DNA of 64,000 nt from Saposhnikovia divaricata (taxonomy: Eukaryota; Streptophyta; Magnoliopsida; Apiales; Apiaceae), in the NCBI GenBank assembly GCA_036435485.1, contig CM071601.1, positions 187,400,939-187,464,938 of the forward strand. Reading direction: 5' to 3'. A program made the translations under genes and the position numbers. The notes under the pieces were generated by a model. The model saw nothing but the letters and a program-made list of their open reading frames with translations. It was not told the origin of the DNA and did not search any database. This document shows, piece after piece, positions 12,446-23,364 of this stretch; positions within the stretch are counted from its first letter, which is position 1; each line of letters starts with the position of its first letter.

Positions 12446-14048
12446 TATTAAATTAATTTAAAAAATGATAAATAAAGTGTATAATATATTTTTACTCGGT
12501 ATCAGTATAATATTCTATTTTAAGTATTAAAGGTACCGAGGTTGCCGAAAATTTGTTAAAAAAATCGAAATGAGGAGGTAGGTGATGGACGTAGAAGTCT
12601 ATCTCAAGTAGGTAAATGGAGGGAAGTGAAAATAGATATATAAAAATTTATTACAATATTTCACTCTTTTAACAATTATGTCTATATATTATTCGAATGG
12701 CTATAATATGTTTATTATTAAATTAATACAAAAAATGATAAATAAAGTGTATAACATATTTTTACTCGATATCAGTATAATATTCAATTTTATTTTAAGT
12801 ATATTTACATTATATCGGTTAATCCTATTAGCATCACGTAATTTATAGATTGACTAATAAAAAAGATTAAAATATTGAAAATAATAAATAATTTACATAT
12901 GAGATATGGATCTGGTAAAAAAAATGTTAATATAGTTTTGATGTCTTTAGTCTCTCGCACTATATTTTTGCAGCATTTTCGTTATATGCTAATGTTATTA
13001 ATTTTATACAAAATGGGTTTTACAACTATATACTTAAATAGTAATTTATCAAGTTCACTTGAGTTTTAAACTCCGATGCGAGTTTCACCCCGTTGTAAGA
13101 CTAATAAACTCAAAAAATCATTGATATATATAATGTCTTATTATCATAGATGTGGTATGTGTATTTTTTTATTTTGCGAGTATCATTTTGGTATTACCTA
13201 AAATTAAAATGATATTTCTTAGATGCTCCATTATCGTAGTTATGTATATCTACTTTTCATAGATTGAATTTCATTGTGCACGTGAACTTTTACAACATAA
13301 TTTATTCGGTGCATACATTGACCCGTCTCATTTTAAAAACCCGTTATAAGATATGACACTTTTATTTTAGTTACTCGTGTATTTGGTTGAATTTGGACAT
13401 GTCTAAATATGTTTTATCTTGAAATTTGAGATATTACTTTGGCTTTTTGAAAGTTCAGTTATGACAATGGATGGTACAATGTATTTGGAAAAATGATTTT
13501 GTTATGGTTAATTTATTATTGAAATGATACATCTGAAATGGTCAAATAACATTATCCTAGAAAAGCACATATCATATATTTATTTTGGATGTGCACAACT
13601 ATTAGTATAAATTTGTTGTGCTTCTTGTTCTCTGAAATTGGTCAGAGAAAAAGATCCAAAATTGGAAAAGTGCGCTGAGCTTTTCAAAGCAGAACATATG
13701 ACTCTATTATTTGTATTTTTCTGTCACATTACATTATTTCTTACAAAATCAGAAATAACATAAAATTTAATTCTTCCTCCGTACCAAAATAAATAAGCCA
13801 GCTATTTTTTCACCACCAAAATTATTTTGGTAATACTTGACAGTTACAATTAACTCTTACCTACTGCTTTCAGTCAGTCATTTTTCTCACACTGACTAAA
13901 CACAGCTAAAAATATAACTCTTACAGTTCAAATTCTGATAAAATTTTGAAACTATAACATTTTAAATAAATCGAAATACGTGAAGTAGATTAACACGAGA
14001 AAATTTTATGAATTATAATATGGCTCATGCTTTGCACGGGCTATCATG

Positions 14049-14052
14049 CTAG
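14049..14052 (+). mobile_element. Helitron-like 3' end (plus strand)
   Basis: An imperfect hairpin at 14023-14041 (gctcatgc ttt gcacgggc) is followed by 'tatcatg' and CTAG before T. The same arrangement, 'gctttgcacg.gctttcatgctagtttaac', recurs at 54091-54127, so the two are family members. Confidence 0.5.
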
Positions 14053-14400
14053 TTTAACTTGATATTTCACAAACAAGTTTCATTAAAATATTCGTGAACA
14101 TGTTCGTTGGAAGTTTCTGAACAAGTGTAATAATTAAGGTCGTGAATATACTCCACATATTTGTTCATTAATTGTTCATAAAAATAATTTAAATTATATA
14201 TGCCTAATTATTAATATATATTCCTTACCCTTATTAAATTGATTACATTATTAGAAATATATTACATGTTCTAATGGGTACTATCAATATATATATATAT
14301 AAAGAAGGATACGCGGGAGTTTAGGTGGTGCTCTAAGATCGTCTCAATCTATTTTTCTAATTTTCTAGAATTTTAGAATTTTAAACACTAATAAATTAAA

Positions 14401-14880
14401 AATATCATTTAACATATTAGAAGTAAAATAGGTGTTCGAATTTATAGAGGATAATAGTTCGAATTTATAGGAAAGACATATGATTAGAAGTTCTACTGGA
14501 AGTAGAATAAGTATTTATAATGCATATGATTAAAAGTTCTATTGGAAGTAGAATATGAGTTCGAATTTATAGAGAATAAGAGTTCGAATTTATAGAAAAA
14601 ATGTATAAATAAAACTTCTATTAGAAGTAGAAAAATATCATTTAACATATTAGAACTAGAATAGGTGTTCGAATTTATATAGGAGAATAGTTCAAATTTA
14701 TAGGGAAGACATATCATATAAGTTCTACCGGAAGTAGAATAAGTATTTATAACGCATATGATTACAAGTTATATTGGAAGTAGAATAGGAGTTCGAATTT
14801 ATAGAGAATAAGATTCGAATTTATAGAAAAAACATATAAATAAAAGTTCTATTAGAAGTAGAATATGTGTTTGAATATAT
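14401..14880 (+). repeat. Tandem duplication, period ~233 bp
   Basis: Two copies start at 14401 and 14634 with 'aatatcatttaacatattag'. Inside each, smaller blocks such as 'gttcgaatttatagagaata' and 'agttctattggaagtagaat' recur. Probably internal to the Helitron-like element that ends at 15497. Confidence 0.75.
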
Positions 14881-15466
14881 AGAGCAGACATATAATTAAA
14901 TATTTTATAGGAAGTATGAACTTCTTAAATTATACTTTTTTATATAAGTTAATTATACTTCTATTAGGAAAATTTATTCATAAATCCAATACTATTGTCA
15001 TAAAAAGGTCATCGTTTTTAAAAAATAAAATAATTGATATATTAAATATGTTAACATAATAGAAAGACATTCCCATGCGGAAGCTGTAAGTTTAAAGAAT
15101 ATAAAAATTGGAATTTACTCTCTTTCTTTATATAATGAAGTTGGAATTTCGATTCCAAATAAGAGCGGCTTGAAACGTATTTAACGGGATGACGGCTCAC
15201 TAGAAAAGATTATATTAGCTATTAGAATTTAATACTAATAACATAATTTTTTTTATTCCTACGGTTCGATTTTATGGATAAAAATTATTATAAAGTCTTT
15301 ATAATATATGTTATTGGGATTTCGGTTTTAACAAGAGAGCGGCTCAATCGAAAGAATCATGTTTAACAAGAAATCGATTCATTAGAGAAAATTATTTAAT
15401 TATTAAAATTTAATATTAATATTATAATATAACATAAATGTATTATTATTTTTAAAAATATTGTAA

Positions 15467-15497
15467 CGCCGCAGCGAAGCGCGGCTTCATCGACTAG
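15467..15497 (+). mobile_element. Helitron-like 3' end (plus strand)
   Basis: A GC-rich hairpin (15468-15485, gccgc agcgaa gcgcggc) in otherwise AT-rich DNA is followed by 'ttcatcga' and CTAG before T. A possible 5' side is near 14285-14320 ('aaagaaggatacgcgggag'), but the exact TC start cannot be fixed. Confidence 0.55.
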
Positions 15498-16299
15498 TTT
15501 ATTTTAAAATAAAATATATATCATAATTATTGACTTAGTAGTACTAGTATAAAAATTGAGGCCGATTAGATAACTAAAGTGGCATGAACTCTTTTTTTAT
15601 CATTTTAGGTTCCTGATTTGATTTTCATTCATCCCAACATTTTTTATAACTTATTTTAAAGATATTTAAGATTAATCGTTAACAAAAAGGTACTAATAGT
15701 ATAATTAGTATGGTTATTAAATTCATAATTTATTCATTATCACCAATTTATTAATAAAATCATCAATAATGTTCATAAATTATTAGCATGCACAAACTTG
15801 AATAATATTCATGAGTTGAGTACAAGCACAAGAGCCCGTGCGAAAGCTCATTTCATAAACATTTTTTTGAATGTAAAAACATTTTTTGATCCAATTCAAG
15901 TTCATTTCATGTCGAGATAAATTTATTATAAATGATACATGGACATTTTTCGTCTCGACTCATTTATATTTCTATGTGTATGAAACTCGGTAATTAAACA
16001 TTGTTATAAGGATGTGGCAGACGCAGAGATTACAATTAGGGGGGCCCAAAAAAATAATAACAATATTAATTGTTTTAAAAAAAACAATGTTAATTGTTTC
16101 TTAAACAATTTTGGTATAATTATATTTGTCTCTTAAATTAGTTATTTTGGCATATGTAATTTAATTTTGGTATAAATAGTTTACGTAAATAAAATAAAAG
16201 GATTATTTTATAATTGAAGTCGAATTATTTATATGTAATTTTAGACCTTAGCCTTTTATATTGGACATACGCAAAAATAATTAAAATGCTATATTTATT

Positions 16300-16993
16300 A
16301 GGGTTCTTTTCATAAATATATTGTCAAAAGTAAATTTTTGCAATTTTACTTTTGTTAAGAAAAACTATTTGCAAAAATACCATCTTATTTGCAAAAATAC
16401 CTTCTTTCCTTTTTAAACCAAATTTCCTCCCCCTATTTCCGGATGAACAGTAACCACGACTACTGTTCATCGACTTTTTTTTTTTTTTTAAGGTAGGGTG
16501 CTATTTTGGTGGATTTGGGTTGCATGGCCCCGCAGGGGCATATTCAACTGCATGCAACCACATTCAACTAAATTTCTGATTTGAAGTTCCATTTTTCAAT
16601 TCTCATTTTCGACCTCTTTTTTAGACTCTATATATATATATATATAGAGTCTAAAAAAGAGGTCGAAAATGAGAATTGAAAAATGGAACTTCAAATCAGA
16701 AATTGAATACAACCACATTCAACTGAATGCAACCACATGCAACTAAATTTCTGATTTCAAGTTCCTTTGTTCAGTTTTCATTTTCGACCTCTTTTTTTAA
16801 TGCAACCACATTCAAATGAATGCAACCACATGCAACTTTTTTAAAGGTGGGTTGATTTTGGGTTCCATGGCCCCGCAGGGGCATATTCAACTAAATGCAA
16901 CCACATTCAACCAAATTCAACCACATTCAACTAAATTACTGATTTCAAGTTCCATTTTTCAGTTTTCATTTTCGACCTCTTTTTTGGACTCTA

Positions 16994-17042
<49 letters not shown>

Positions 17043-17517
17043 GTAGAGTTCAAAAAAGTGGTCGAAAATGACAACTGAACAAAGGAACTTGAAATCAGAA
17101 ATTTAGTTGCATTTGGTTGCATTCAGTTGCTGATTTGGTTGAATATTGCCCCTGGCGGGGCCGTGCAACCCCAAAATCACCTCATCTTAAAAAAAGTTGA
17201 ATTTGGTTGCATTTGGTTGAATATTGACCCTGGCGGGGCCTTGCAACCCAAATCCGCCAAAAGCATCCCACCTTAAAAAAGAGTTGAATATGGTTGAAAC
17301 CAAAATAGCACCCCCACCTTCAAATGAATGCAACCACATTCAAATGAATGCAACCACATGCAACTTTTTTAAAGGTGGGTTGATTTTGGGTTCCATGGCC
17401 CCGCAGGGGCATATTCAACTAAATGCAACCACATTCAACCAGATTCAACCACATTCAACTAAATTACTGATTTCAAGTTCCATTTTTCAGTTTTCATTTT
17501 CGACCTCTTTTTTGGAC

Positions 17518-17548
<31 letters not shown>

Positions 17549-17958
17549 GTAGAGTTCAAAAAAGTGGTCGAAAATGACAACTGAACAAAGGAACTTGAAA
17601 TCAGAAATTTAGTTGCATTTGGTTGCATTCAGTTGCTGATTTGGTTGAATATTGCCCCTGGCGGGGTCCTGCAACCCAAATCCACCAAAAGCATCCCACC
17701 TTAAAAAAGAGTTGAATGTGGTTGAAACCAAAATAGCACCCCACCTTAAAAAAAAAAAAAAAAAAGTCAATGAACAGTAGCCGTGGTTACTGTTCATCCG
17801 GAAATATGGGCTGGTCAAAGGGGGAGGGAGGAAGGGTTGACCTAGAAGATGGTATTTTTGCAATTTTGAAACTTAGTTTGGTAAAATTGTAATTAATTGA
17901 AGAAGATGGTATTTTTGCAAAAAGAAATTTCAAATCAAGTATTTTTGGTAAATACCCT
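16300..17958. mobile_element. Foldback (long-inverted-repeat) element with 7-bp target duplication
   Basis: A perfect 7-bp direct repeat ATTTATT flanks the element (16293-16299 and 17959-17965). The ends are inverted (AGGGTTCTTTTC.TAAATA / AGGGTATTTACC.AAAATA), and the inversion continues inward through 'gcaaaaataccatctt' and 'tttccggatgaacagtaacc' (left about 16436, right about 17784-17806). Inside are nested palindromes (e.g. around 16625-16655) and two direct copies of a ~340-bp block (about 16800-17165 and 17324-17665) with the GC-rich core 'ccatggccccgcaggggcat'. No transposase is seen. Reading frames inside it are by-products of the repeats. Confidence 0.8.
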
Positions 17959-17965
17959 ATTTATT

Positions 17966-18681
17966 ATCATGAAAATTTTAAAAAGTAAAAATAACTCTGA
18001 TTTGTTGGCTAGGAAACATTATTTCCAAATATGCACAATATATATGCTATTAAAATTATAACTACGATTTCGGGAGGTCAATCGGGAGATCAATGGATTC
18101 CTCCAAAATACCCCATCTATGTTTTTTTTCGTAAGGGAAGTTGGTAAGGTTCGATTCTTGCTCTTCTCGAGATTTGTTAGAACAGATACTCGGATATATA
18201 AGTTTAAATATTAAAAAAAACTAATTATAGATACTCGATCAACGAAATATCAGTTCGATAATTGTTGACTGGTTCACATTTGTATTTGCAACAAGCACCG
18301 TTCAAATTTTTTATGATGATTTCATTTCAAAAATTTCGTATCAAAACGAATCTAGTATCCGCGTATGACAAAGCTCACTCGTAATGATGCTCTAAGATCA
18401 TGTTACTATCACGCACATGCACTTGTGACTGTACATATACAAAAAACACGCGATTATGTGGAAATATTTCAAGAATCTAGTTTGTGGTTATAATTTATTA
18501 ATTTCTAAAAAATTATATAACTATAAAATAATCCAACAAAGTAGTAGAAATTATGTCCACATTCTAAGTCCATTTTAACCTACTGTCGTCACTCGTCACT
18601 ACACTGCTTCTTGGAGTACTATTTTTAAATATAAATATAGTATTAAATTTTATCCGTACACTTTGTAACTACCGTTAGGAA
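17966..18681. other. Intergenic, nothing recognised
   Basis: No coding region, RNA gene or clear repeat structure was seen in this stretch. Confidence 0.6.
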
Positions 18682-18690
18682 TTAACTTGT

Positions 18691-18892
18691 GACCCCGGAT
18701 CCTTTGTCCTCTTCTTCATACCCCCTTCCGTGTTCCTGCTCTTTTAGTATCCTGACGAGACCACCATTTTAAGGAAAATAAAAATAAAAATATTATTTTC
18801 ATTAAAATGGACCACGTTAGGAGCACTCTTCTAATACTAAAAGAGCAGGGACATAAAAGGAACATGGAGAAGGGGACAGAGGATCCCTACTC
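18691..18892. mobile_element. Mutator-like MITE with 9-bp target duplication
   Basis: A 202-bp palindromic element is flanked by TTAACTTGT on both sides (18682-18690 and 18893-18901). Its inverted ends share 'ggatcctytgtcc', and the inner arms share 'tgctcttttagtat'. Nine-base target duplications are typical of Mutator-like elements. Confidence 0.75.
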
Positions 18893-18901
18893 TTAACTTG
18901 T

Positions 18902-20420
18902 AGTCAATTTATTTAGATTATAATTAAAAAAAATCAGTTGAGTGTTTCACAAAACTTGTCAAATTGGATTTGTCAACCTTTTTTAACTGCCCTCCGGTGT
19001 CATTTACGTGGACTCTTAGATCACCGGTGACCTCCCACTGTTTGTCTCCATGTTTTTTTTAACCACCATGCCCCTGTTACCTGGAAATTCAACTGATGCT
19101 TCTAACACAACTTACTAATGATTTTTTTAAAACTTTAAGCTGCGATAAAATTTAAATGAAATCGAATGGCTAGGGTTATTTTTAAGTACAGCATCCATTG
19201 CAACAATTTGTTTCTTCTTGGCGCCTTAAAGCTTAAAGTACTGAAGTAAATTTCTAGGGAACTTTCTAATATGGGAGGGGACCAATTTCATAGGGAATCT
19301 AACAAGTTTATTCTGTAACTTATCAATAATGTCAACAAAGGATGAGTCGGAAAATGACAAAGAGAATGCGCATGATTATGTTGGAATTAGCTTTAATATT
19401 AAGATCATATGTCAAATAGGAAATTTTCAAAAATATATAATGTTTTCAAATTTATTTACAAAAATATGGTGAAAGTAGTATATAAGAAGAGTACTAGATT
19501 GAAAATAATTGCATTTCAGGTTGAACAATTGTATATGAAATTGTATTATAATTTTATAAAAAATAATTTATAATATGGAATTATGGATATTTTGAAAAAA
19601 TACTCTAAAAATAAATCTTCGTAAATATTTAAAAAAAAAATTATTTAGGACTAATTAAGTCGGAAAATATTTTTTCCCGGGGAATTTTTTTTCGGGAAAA
19701 TATTTTCAAGAAATTTTTTTTGGGAAATTTTTTTTCCGGGATATTTTTTTCGAGATATTTTTTCCGGGAATTTTTTTCCAAAATTTTTTTTTCCGAGATA
19801 TTTTTTTCCGAGAAATTTCTCAACAAAATTATTTTGATGAAAATTTTCTTGAAAAATCTTTTTCCCAAATTTTTTTTTCTCAAATGAAGTTTTAGTAAAA
19901 ACTTTTTTAAAAAAAATAGATATTTATTTTTATGGAAACATTTTCCATGGGGAAAATATTTTCCAAGAAAATATCTTATAAGAAAAATATTTTCTGATAA
20001 AATATCTTTCAAATGTTTTCCAAAATAAAATTATTTTTCAGTCAAACAAATGGAGCCTAAATATCATGAATTCAAGATCACTAATCTTTAAATTCTCTTT
20101 TTCCAATATTTAAAAACATGGTTACGCTAAAAAAACAATGTTAGGAAATTAAATAAAAATTTCAATTTTTTTCCAAATAAGGTGACAGTGTATAATTATG
20201 TGAAAATGAAGAGTTTTAATAGTTGCGGGATTCATATTACTAATTATACTATCAACCTATAATTAAGAGACACATGTCATATTACTATATATTTTTATTT
20301 TTTTTAAAATATGACCAAAAGTTGCAAACGAAGTTGTAAATATTGAATTTGAAATTGCAAATGAGATTATAAATATTATATTTGGGATTGTAAACTAGAT
20401 TGCACCTTATTTTTGAAAAA
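18902..20420. other. Intergenic, low-complexity stretch at 19640-20055
   Basis: From about 19640 to 20055 the DNA consists of imperfect short repeats of 'gggaaaatattttc' / 'ttttttccgggaa' type, ending in 'gtcaaacaaatggagcc', which resembles a terminal sequence of plant hAT-type MITEs. Frames through it encode only Lys/Phe/Ile-rich low-complexity sequence. Nothing else was recognised. Confidence 0.5.
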
Positions 20421-20430
20421 ATTCTATAAA

Positions 20431-20813
20431 AGCATCTCCAATGGGGTGGTTAAGATAATTTGCTAAAAATGATAGAAAATACTGATTATGTAAAATTTAC
20501 TAAACCTGTAAGGCATTGTGGTTCGATGGTACTGGCTATACTGATTGACTATATTTTAAAAATAGTATGTCATTATTATTTTAAGTTATTATAAATAGAA
20601 TATATCATTTGAATATGGTAAGAATTGATGTGGAATCTTCTTACAGATCTATAGTGGTTCGACAAATATAGCCAACATCAGTAGGTTGGCTAAAAATATA
20701 GACAATGGAAATGATCCATTGGAATTGATTTTTTTTACATAATCTCTATAATTTTTATTTATAATATGTTTTAATTACTTTTAGCTAAGGGTTCTACATG
20801 GTTGGAGATGCTC
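20431..20813. mobile_element. MITE with GCATCTCCAA ends
   Basis: It starts 'agcatctccaatggggtggt' and ends 'catggttggagatgctc', an inverted pair related to the PIF/Harbinger-type MITE at 40314-40709. Target duplication is not clear (TAA versus TAT), so the exact boundaries are approximate. Confidence 0.55.
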
Positions 20814-20916
20814 TATCTTAATTATTTTTGAAAAAAATCCTTAAAAAAACTACACGTACAACAAAGTTTAATTTGGACATCAAATCAAAAATTTAAAATT
20901 AACAATAAGAATCTAA

Positions 20917-21536
20917 GAGCAACTCCAACAAACTCTTAAATTTTTTGTTAAAAATAATATAATTAATTGCCTCCTAATCATTTAGGATAAAAATTTACAC
21001 ACCATTTCCAACAATCCTCCTCAAAATTCATCTCTATTTATTTTTAATCTATTTTATATGTCGGCCACCTTGCTTGAATTTGATTTTGTGCTAATCATAA
21101 CTTCAAGTTATGGTAGCTACTTGTATCTTCAAGTTTGTGCTAACCATAACTTTAAGTTATGGTAGCTACTTGTATTTTTTTGTGGGGCGCACCGTAACTT
21201 CAAGTTGCGAGTGGTACAATCGTAACTTTAACAACCGTAACTTCAAATTACAGTGGTATAACCGTAACTTCAAGTTACGGGTGGTACAAATATAACCACT
21301 GTACATCCTCAAATTACTCAAATTACGGGTGGCACGCAAAATTATGTTGCTACTGCTAAGGTTTTAAAAAATGAACTGAGGAGAGGAGAGAGATTCTTAA
21401 ATATGAGGAAAGAATTGAAGCTCCTATACTTATAGAGAGTTGCTAGGAGTTTGTTGGAGACAAATTTTATCTTCATTACGTTATAATTTGACTTAAGAAC
21501 GTAAGAACGTATGTTAGGATAGTGTTGGAATTGCTC
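20917..21536. mobile_element. PIF/Harbinger-like MITE with iterated palindrome
   Basis: Inverted ends GAGCAACTCCAACA / GAGCAATTCCAACA are flanked by TAA on both sides (20914-20916, 21537-21539), as for PIF/Harbinger Tourist-type MITEs. Between about 21090 and 21290 it carries five or more variants of the palindrome 'ccgtaacttcaagttacgg', spaced by 'gtggtacaa' and similar. Confidence 0.72.
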
Positions 21537-21692
21537 TAACACATACAAACGATAAATAGTGTACTATTTTTACCACAAAACAGTCCAGATGCAATGGACG
21601 TAAATAGAATACATTTAAGCAATTTAAAAAGTACGAGTATATGATGATGTTAAATTTGCGCCTTTTTGCCTAGAAAGCGCCGTTATGAACAC

Positions 21693-21701
21693 TATAAATA
21701 T
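21693..21701 (+). promoter_or_regulatory. TATA box for the WRKY19-like gene
   Basis: 'actataaatatgg' is followed about 30 bases later by a pyrimidine-rich stretch with repeated 'ctctct', a typical plant promoter/5' UTR arrangement. This places transcription start near 21725, 1.6 kb upstream of the ATG, implying leader introns. Confidence 0.5.
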
Positions 21702-22044
21702 GGAAAGAAATGGTTTTCATTTTTCCCTTTGCTCTCTCTTTCTTTTGCAACTCTCTCTATAATCTCTCAGCCCCTCCTCTCAAGGATTCTACAAAATTGG
21801 TGTATATTCCCTTTCCTCTTTTGTATCACCCCCTCTAGGTATATTATATACATATATCTTTGTCAATAGCTTCATCTGTTTCTCACTAGTATAATATTCA
21901 CTCTGTTTTTTTATGTACAGTTGTCTTCATGTTTACCTTCTATTGCATTATATGTATTAAACTTTATCTTTATATTGTTTCTCACTGTTTGGTTTCCTTA
22001 CTTAGCTCCAAATAGACAATATGCTCTTGAATTTTATTAGTGTA

Positions 22045-22445
<401 letters not shown>

Positions 22446-23008
22446 AGAAAGAGCCTTTCGACTAGGTTATCAATGAATCCTCCAAGCATGTCTAATTACA
22501 CAAGAGAGTCTCAGTTAACTAGTTAGATGATCTTATGAGCTTCCAAGAATATAGTTAAGCAAATACACATTTAAACACAAATGAATATACTTTTATAGGC
22601 AAAGAATCAGGGTGTCTATTATCAGAAAAAGAATAATCTGGACTAGCTATTTATAACTTTGCCAAATTCAGTTGATAGCCTGAAGCTTTGGTTGATGTAG
22701 TTTAGAGTATTTTTTGCAATATGAAAATCGTGTAGATTCTGGATCGTTTTTCTCACAAGTCTACATATATGCTGTAAATCATTTAGTCGTTTTGCATATT
22801 GTTTATATCATAGCGTGCTAGTCTAGTAAATTAATCCTTTTGGCAAGCAAAATCCTTTCCATCTAGGATTCTGTAACTGTTTATTAAATATTTTGCTTTG
22901 CTGCAGGTTTACTGGAATCACAGTGAGTATTGCTAAATTCAAGTTTCCAGAATTTAATAGTATCTTTTTAGAAACAGTACTTGGCGATTCATCTATAAAC
23001 TCGTAAAA

Positions 23009-23080
23009 ATGGACCGGTGTGACACATCTGGTTTTGTTAGTGGTGGCAGCATGTGCTCATTTTGGTTGTCTTCAAGCTAA
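23009..23080 (+). CDS. Upstream mini-ORF 1 (23 codons)
   Basis: It encodes MDRCDTSGFVSGGSMCSF plus a short tail, ending at TAA 23078-23080. A second, related mini-ORF lies 165 bases further on. The two agree over the first 14 residues except two, and most of their base differences are at third codon positions, which suggests the peptide was once under selection. Whether the segment stays in mature mRNA is unknown. Confidence 0.4.
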   Translation: MDRCDTSGFVSGGSMCSFWLSSS

Positions 23081-23173
23081 TTATCTTACTGTCTTCTCCT
23101 ACTGGACTTCTACTCTTTCTGTAAATAATATCCTCTTGGTAAGTATTGATTTTGTGAATCGCAAATTTGTGAA

Positions 23174-23230
23174 ATGGACCGCTCCGATACATCAGGCTTT
23201 GTTAGTGGTGGTGGCATGTTTCCTCTTTAG
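23174..23230 (+). CDS. Upstream mini-ORF 2 (18 codons)
   Basis: It encodes MDRSDTSGFVSGGGMFPL, ending at TAG 23228-23230 just before GTGTAT, which could also be a splice donor. It is the sister of the mini-ORF at 23009. It precedes the main ATG by about 190 bases and is in a different exon context if the possible acceptor at 23288-23289 ('accaatag') is used. It could be a regulatory upstream ORF or an alternative first coding exon. Confidence 0.4.
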   Translation: MDRSDTSGFVSGGGMFPL

Positions 23231-23364
23231 GTGTATTCAAGCTAAATCTTTTTGTCTTCCCCCTTAACTTCTAATTTTCCTAACCAATAGAACTTGCAAA
23301 TTGTTTTCTGTATTCAAATCTTAAGTTTGATTGGAAACATTTTCTCCTTTTCTTCTCTGGTTTT

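Larger units (their letters stand above)
10518..16299. other. Intergenic repeat-rich DNA, no host gene seen
   Basis: It is AT-rich sequence without a supportable coding region. It contains the MITEs and Helitron-like ends listed separately, plus two ~100-base related stretches at 11380-11600 and 12540-12690 (both with 'gaggtaggtgacgga/gatgga' and 'gtagaagtc.atctcaagtag') that look like copies of one dispersed repeat. Confidence 0.7.

Noticed and set aside
16816..17577. Two related plus-strand frames (MNATTCNFFKGG...)
   Set aside because: They arise from the duplicated block of the foldback element and run into an AT microsatellite.
19641..20012. 123-codon minus-strand frame rich in Lys/Phe/Ile
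   Set aside because: Low-complexity translation of short imperfect repeats.
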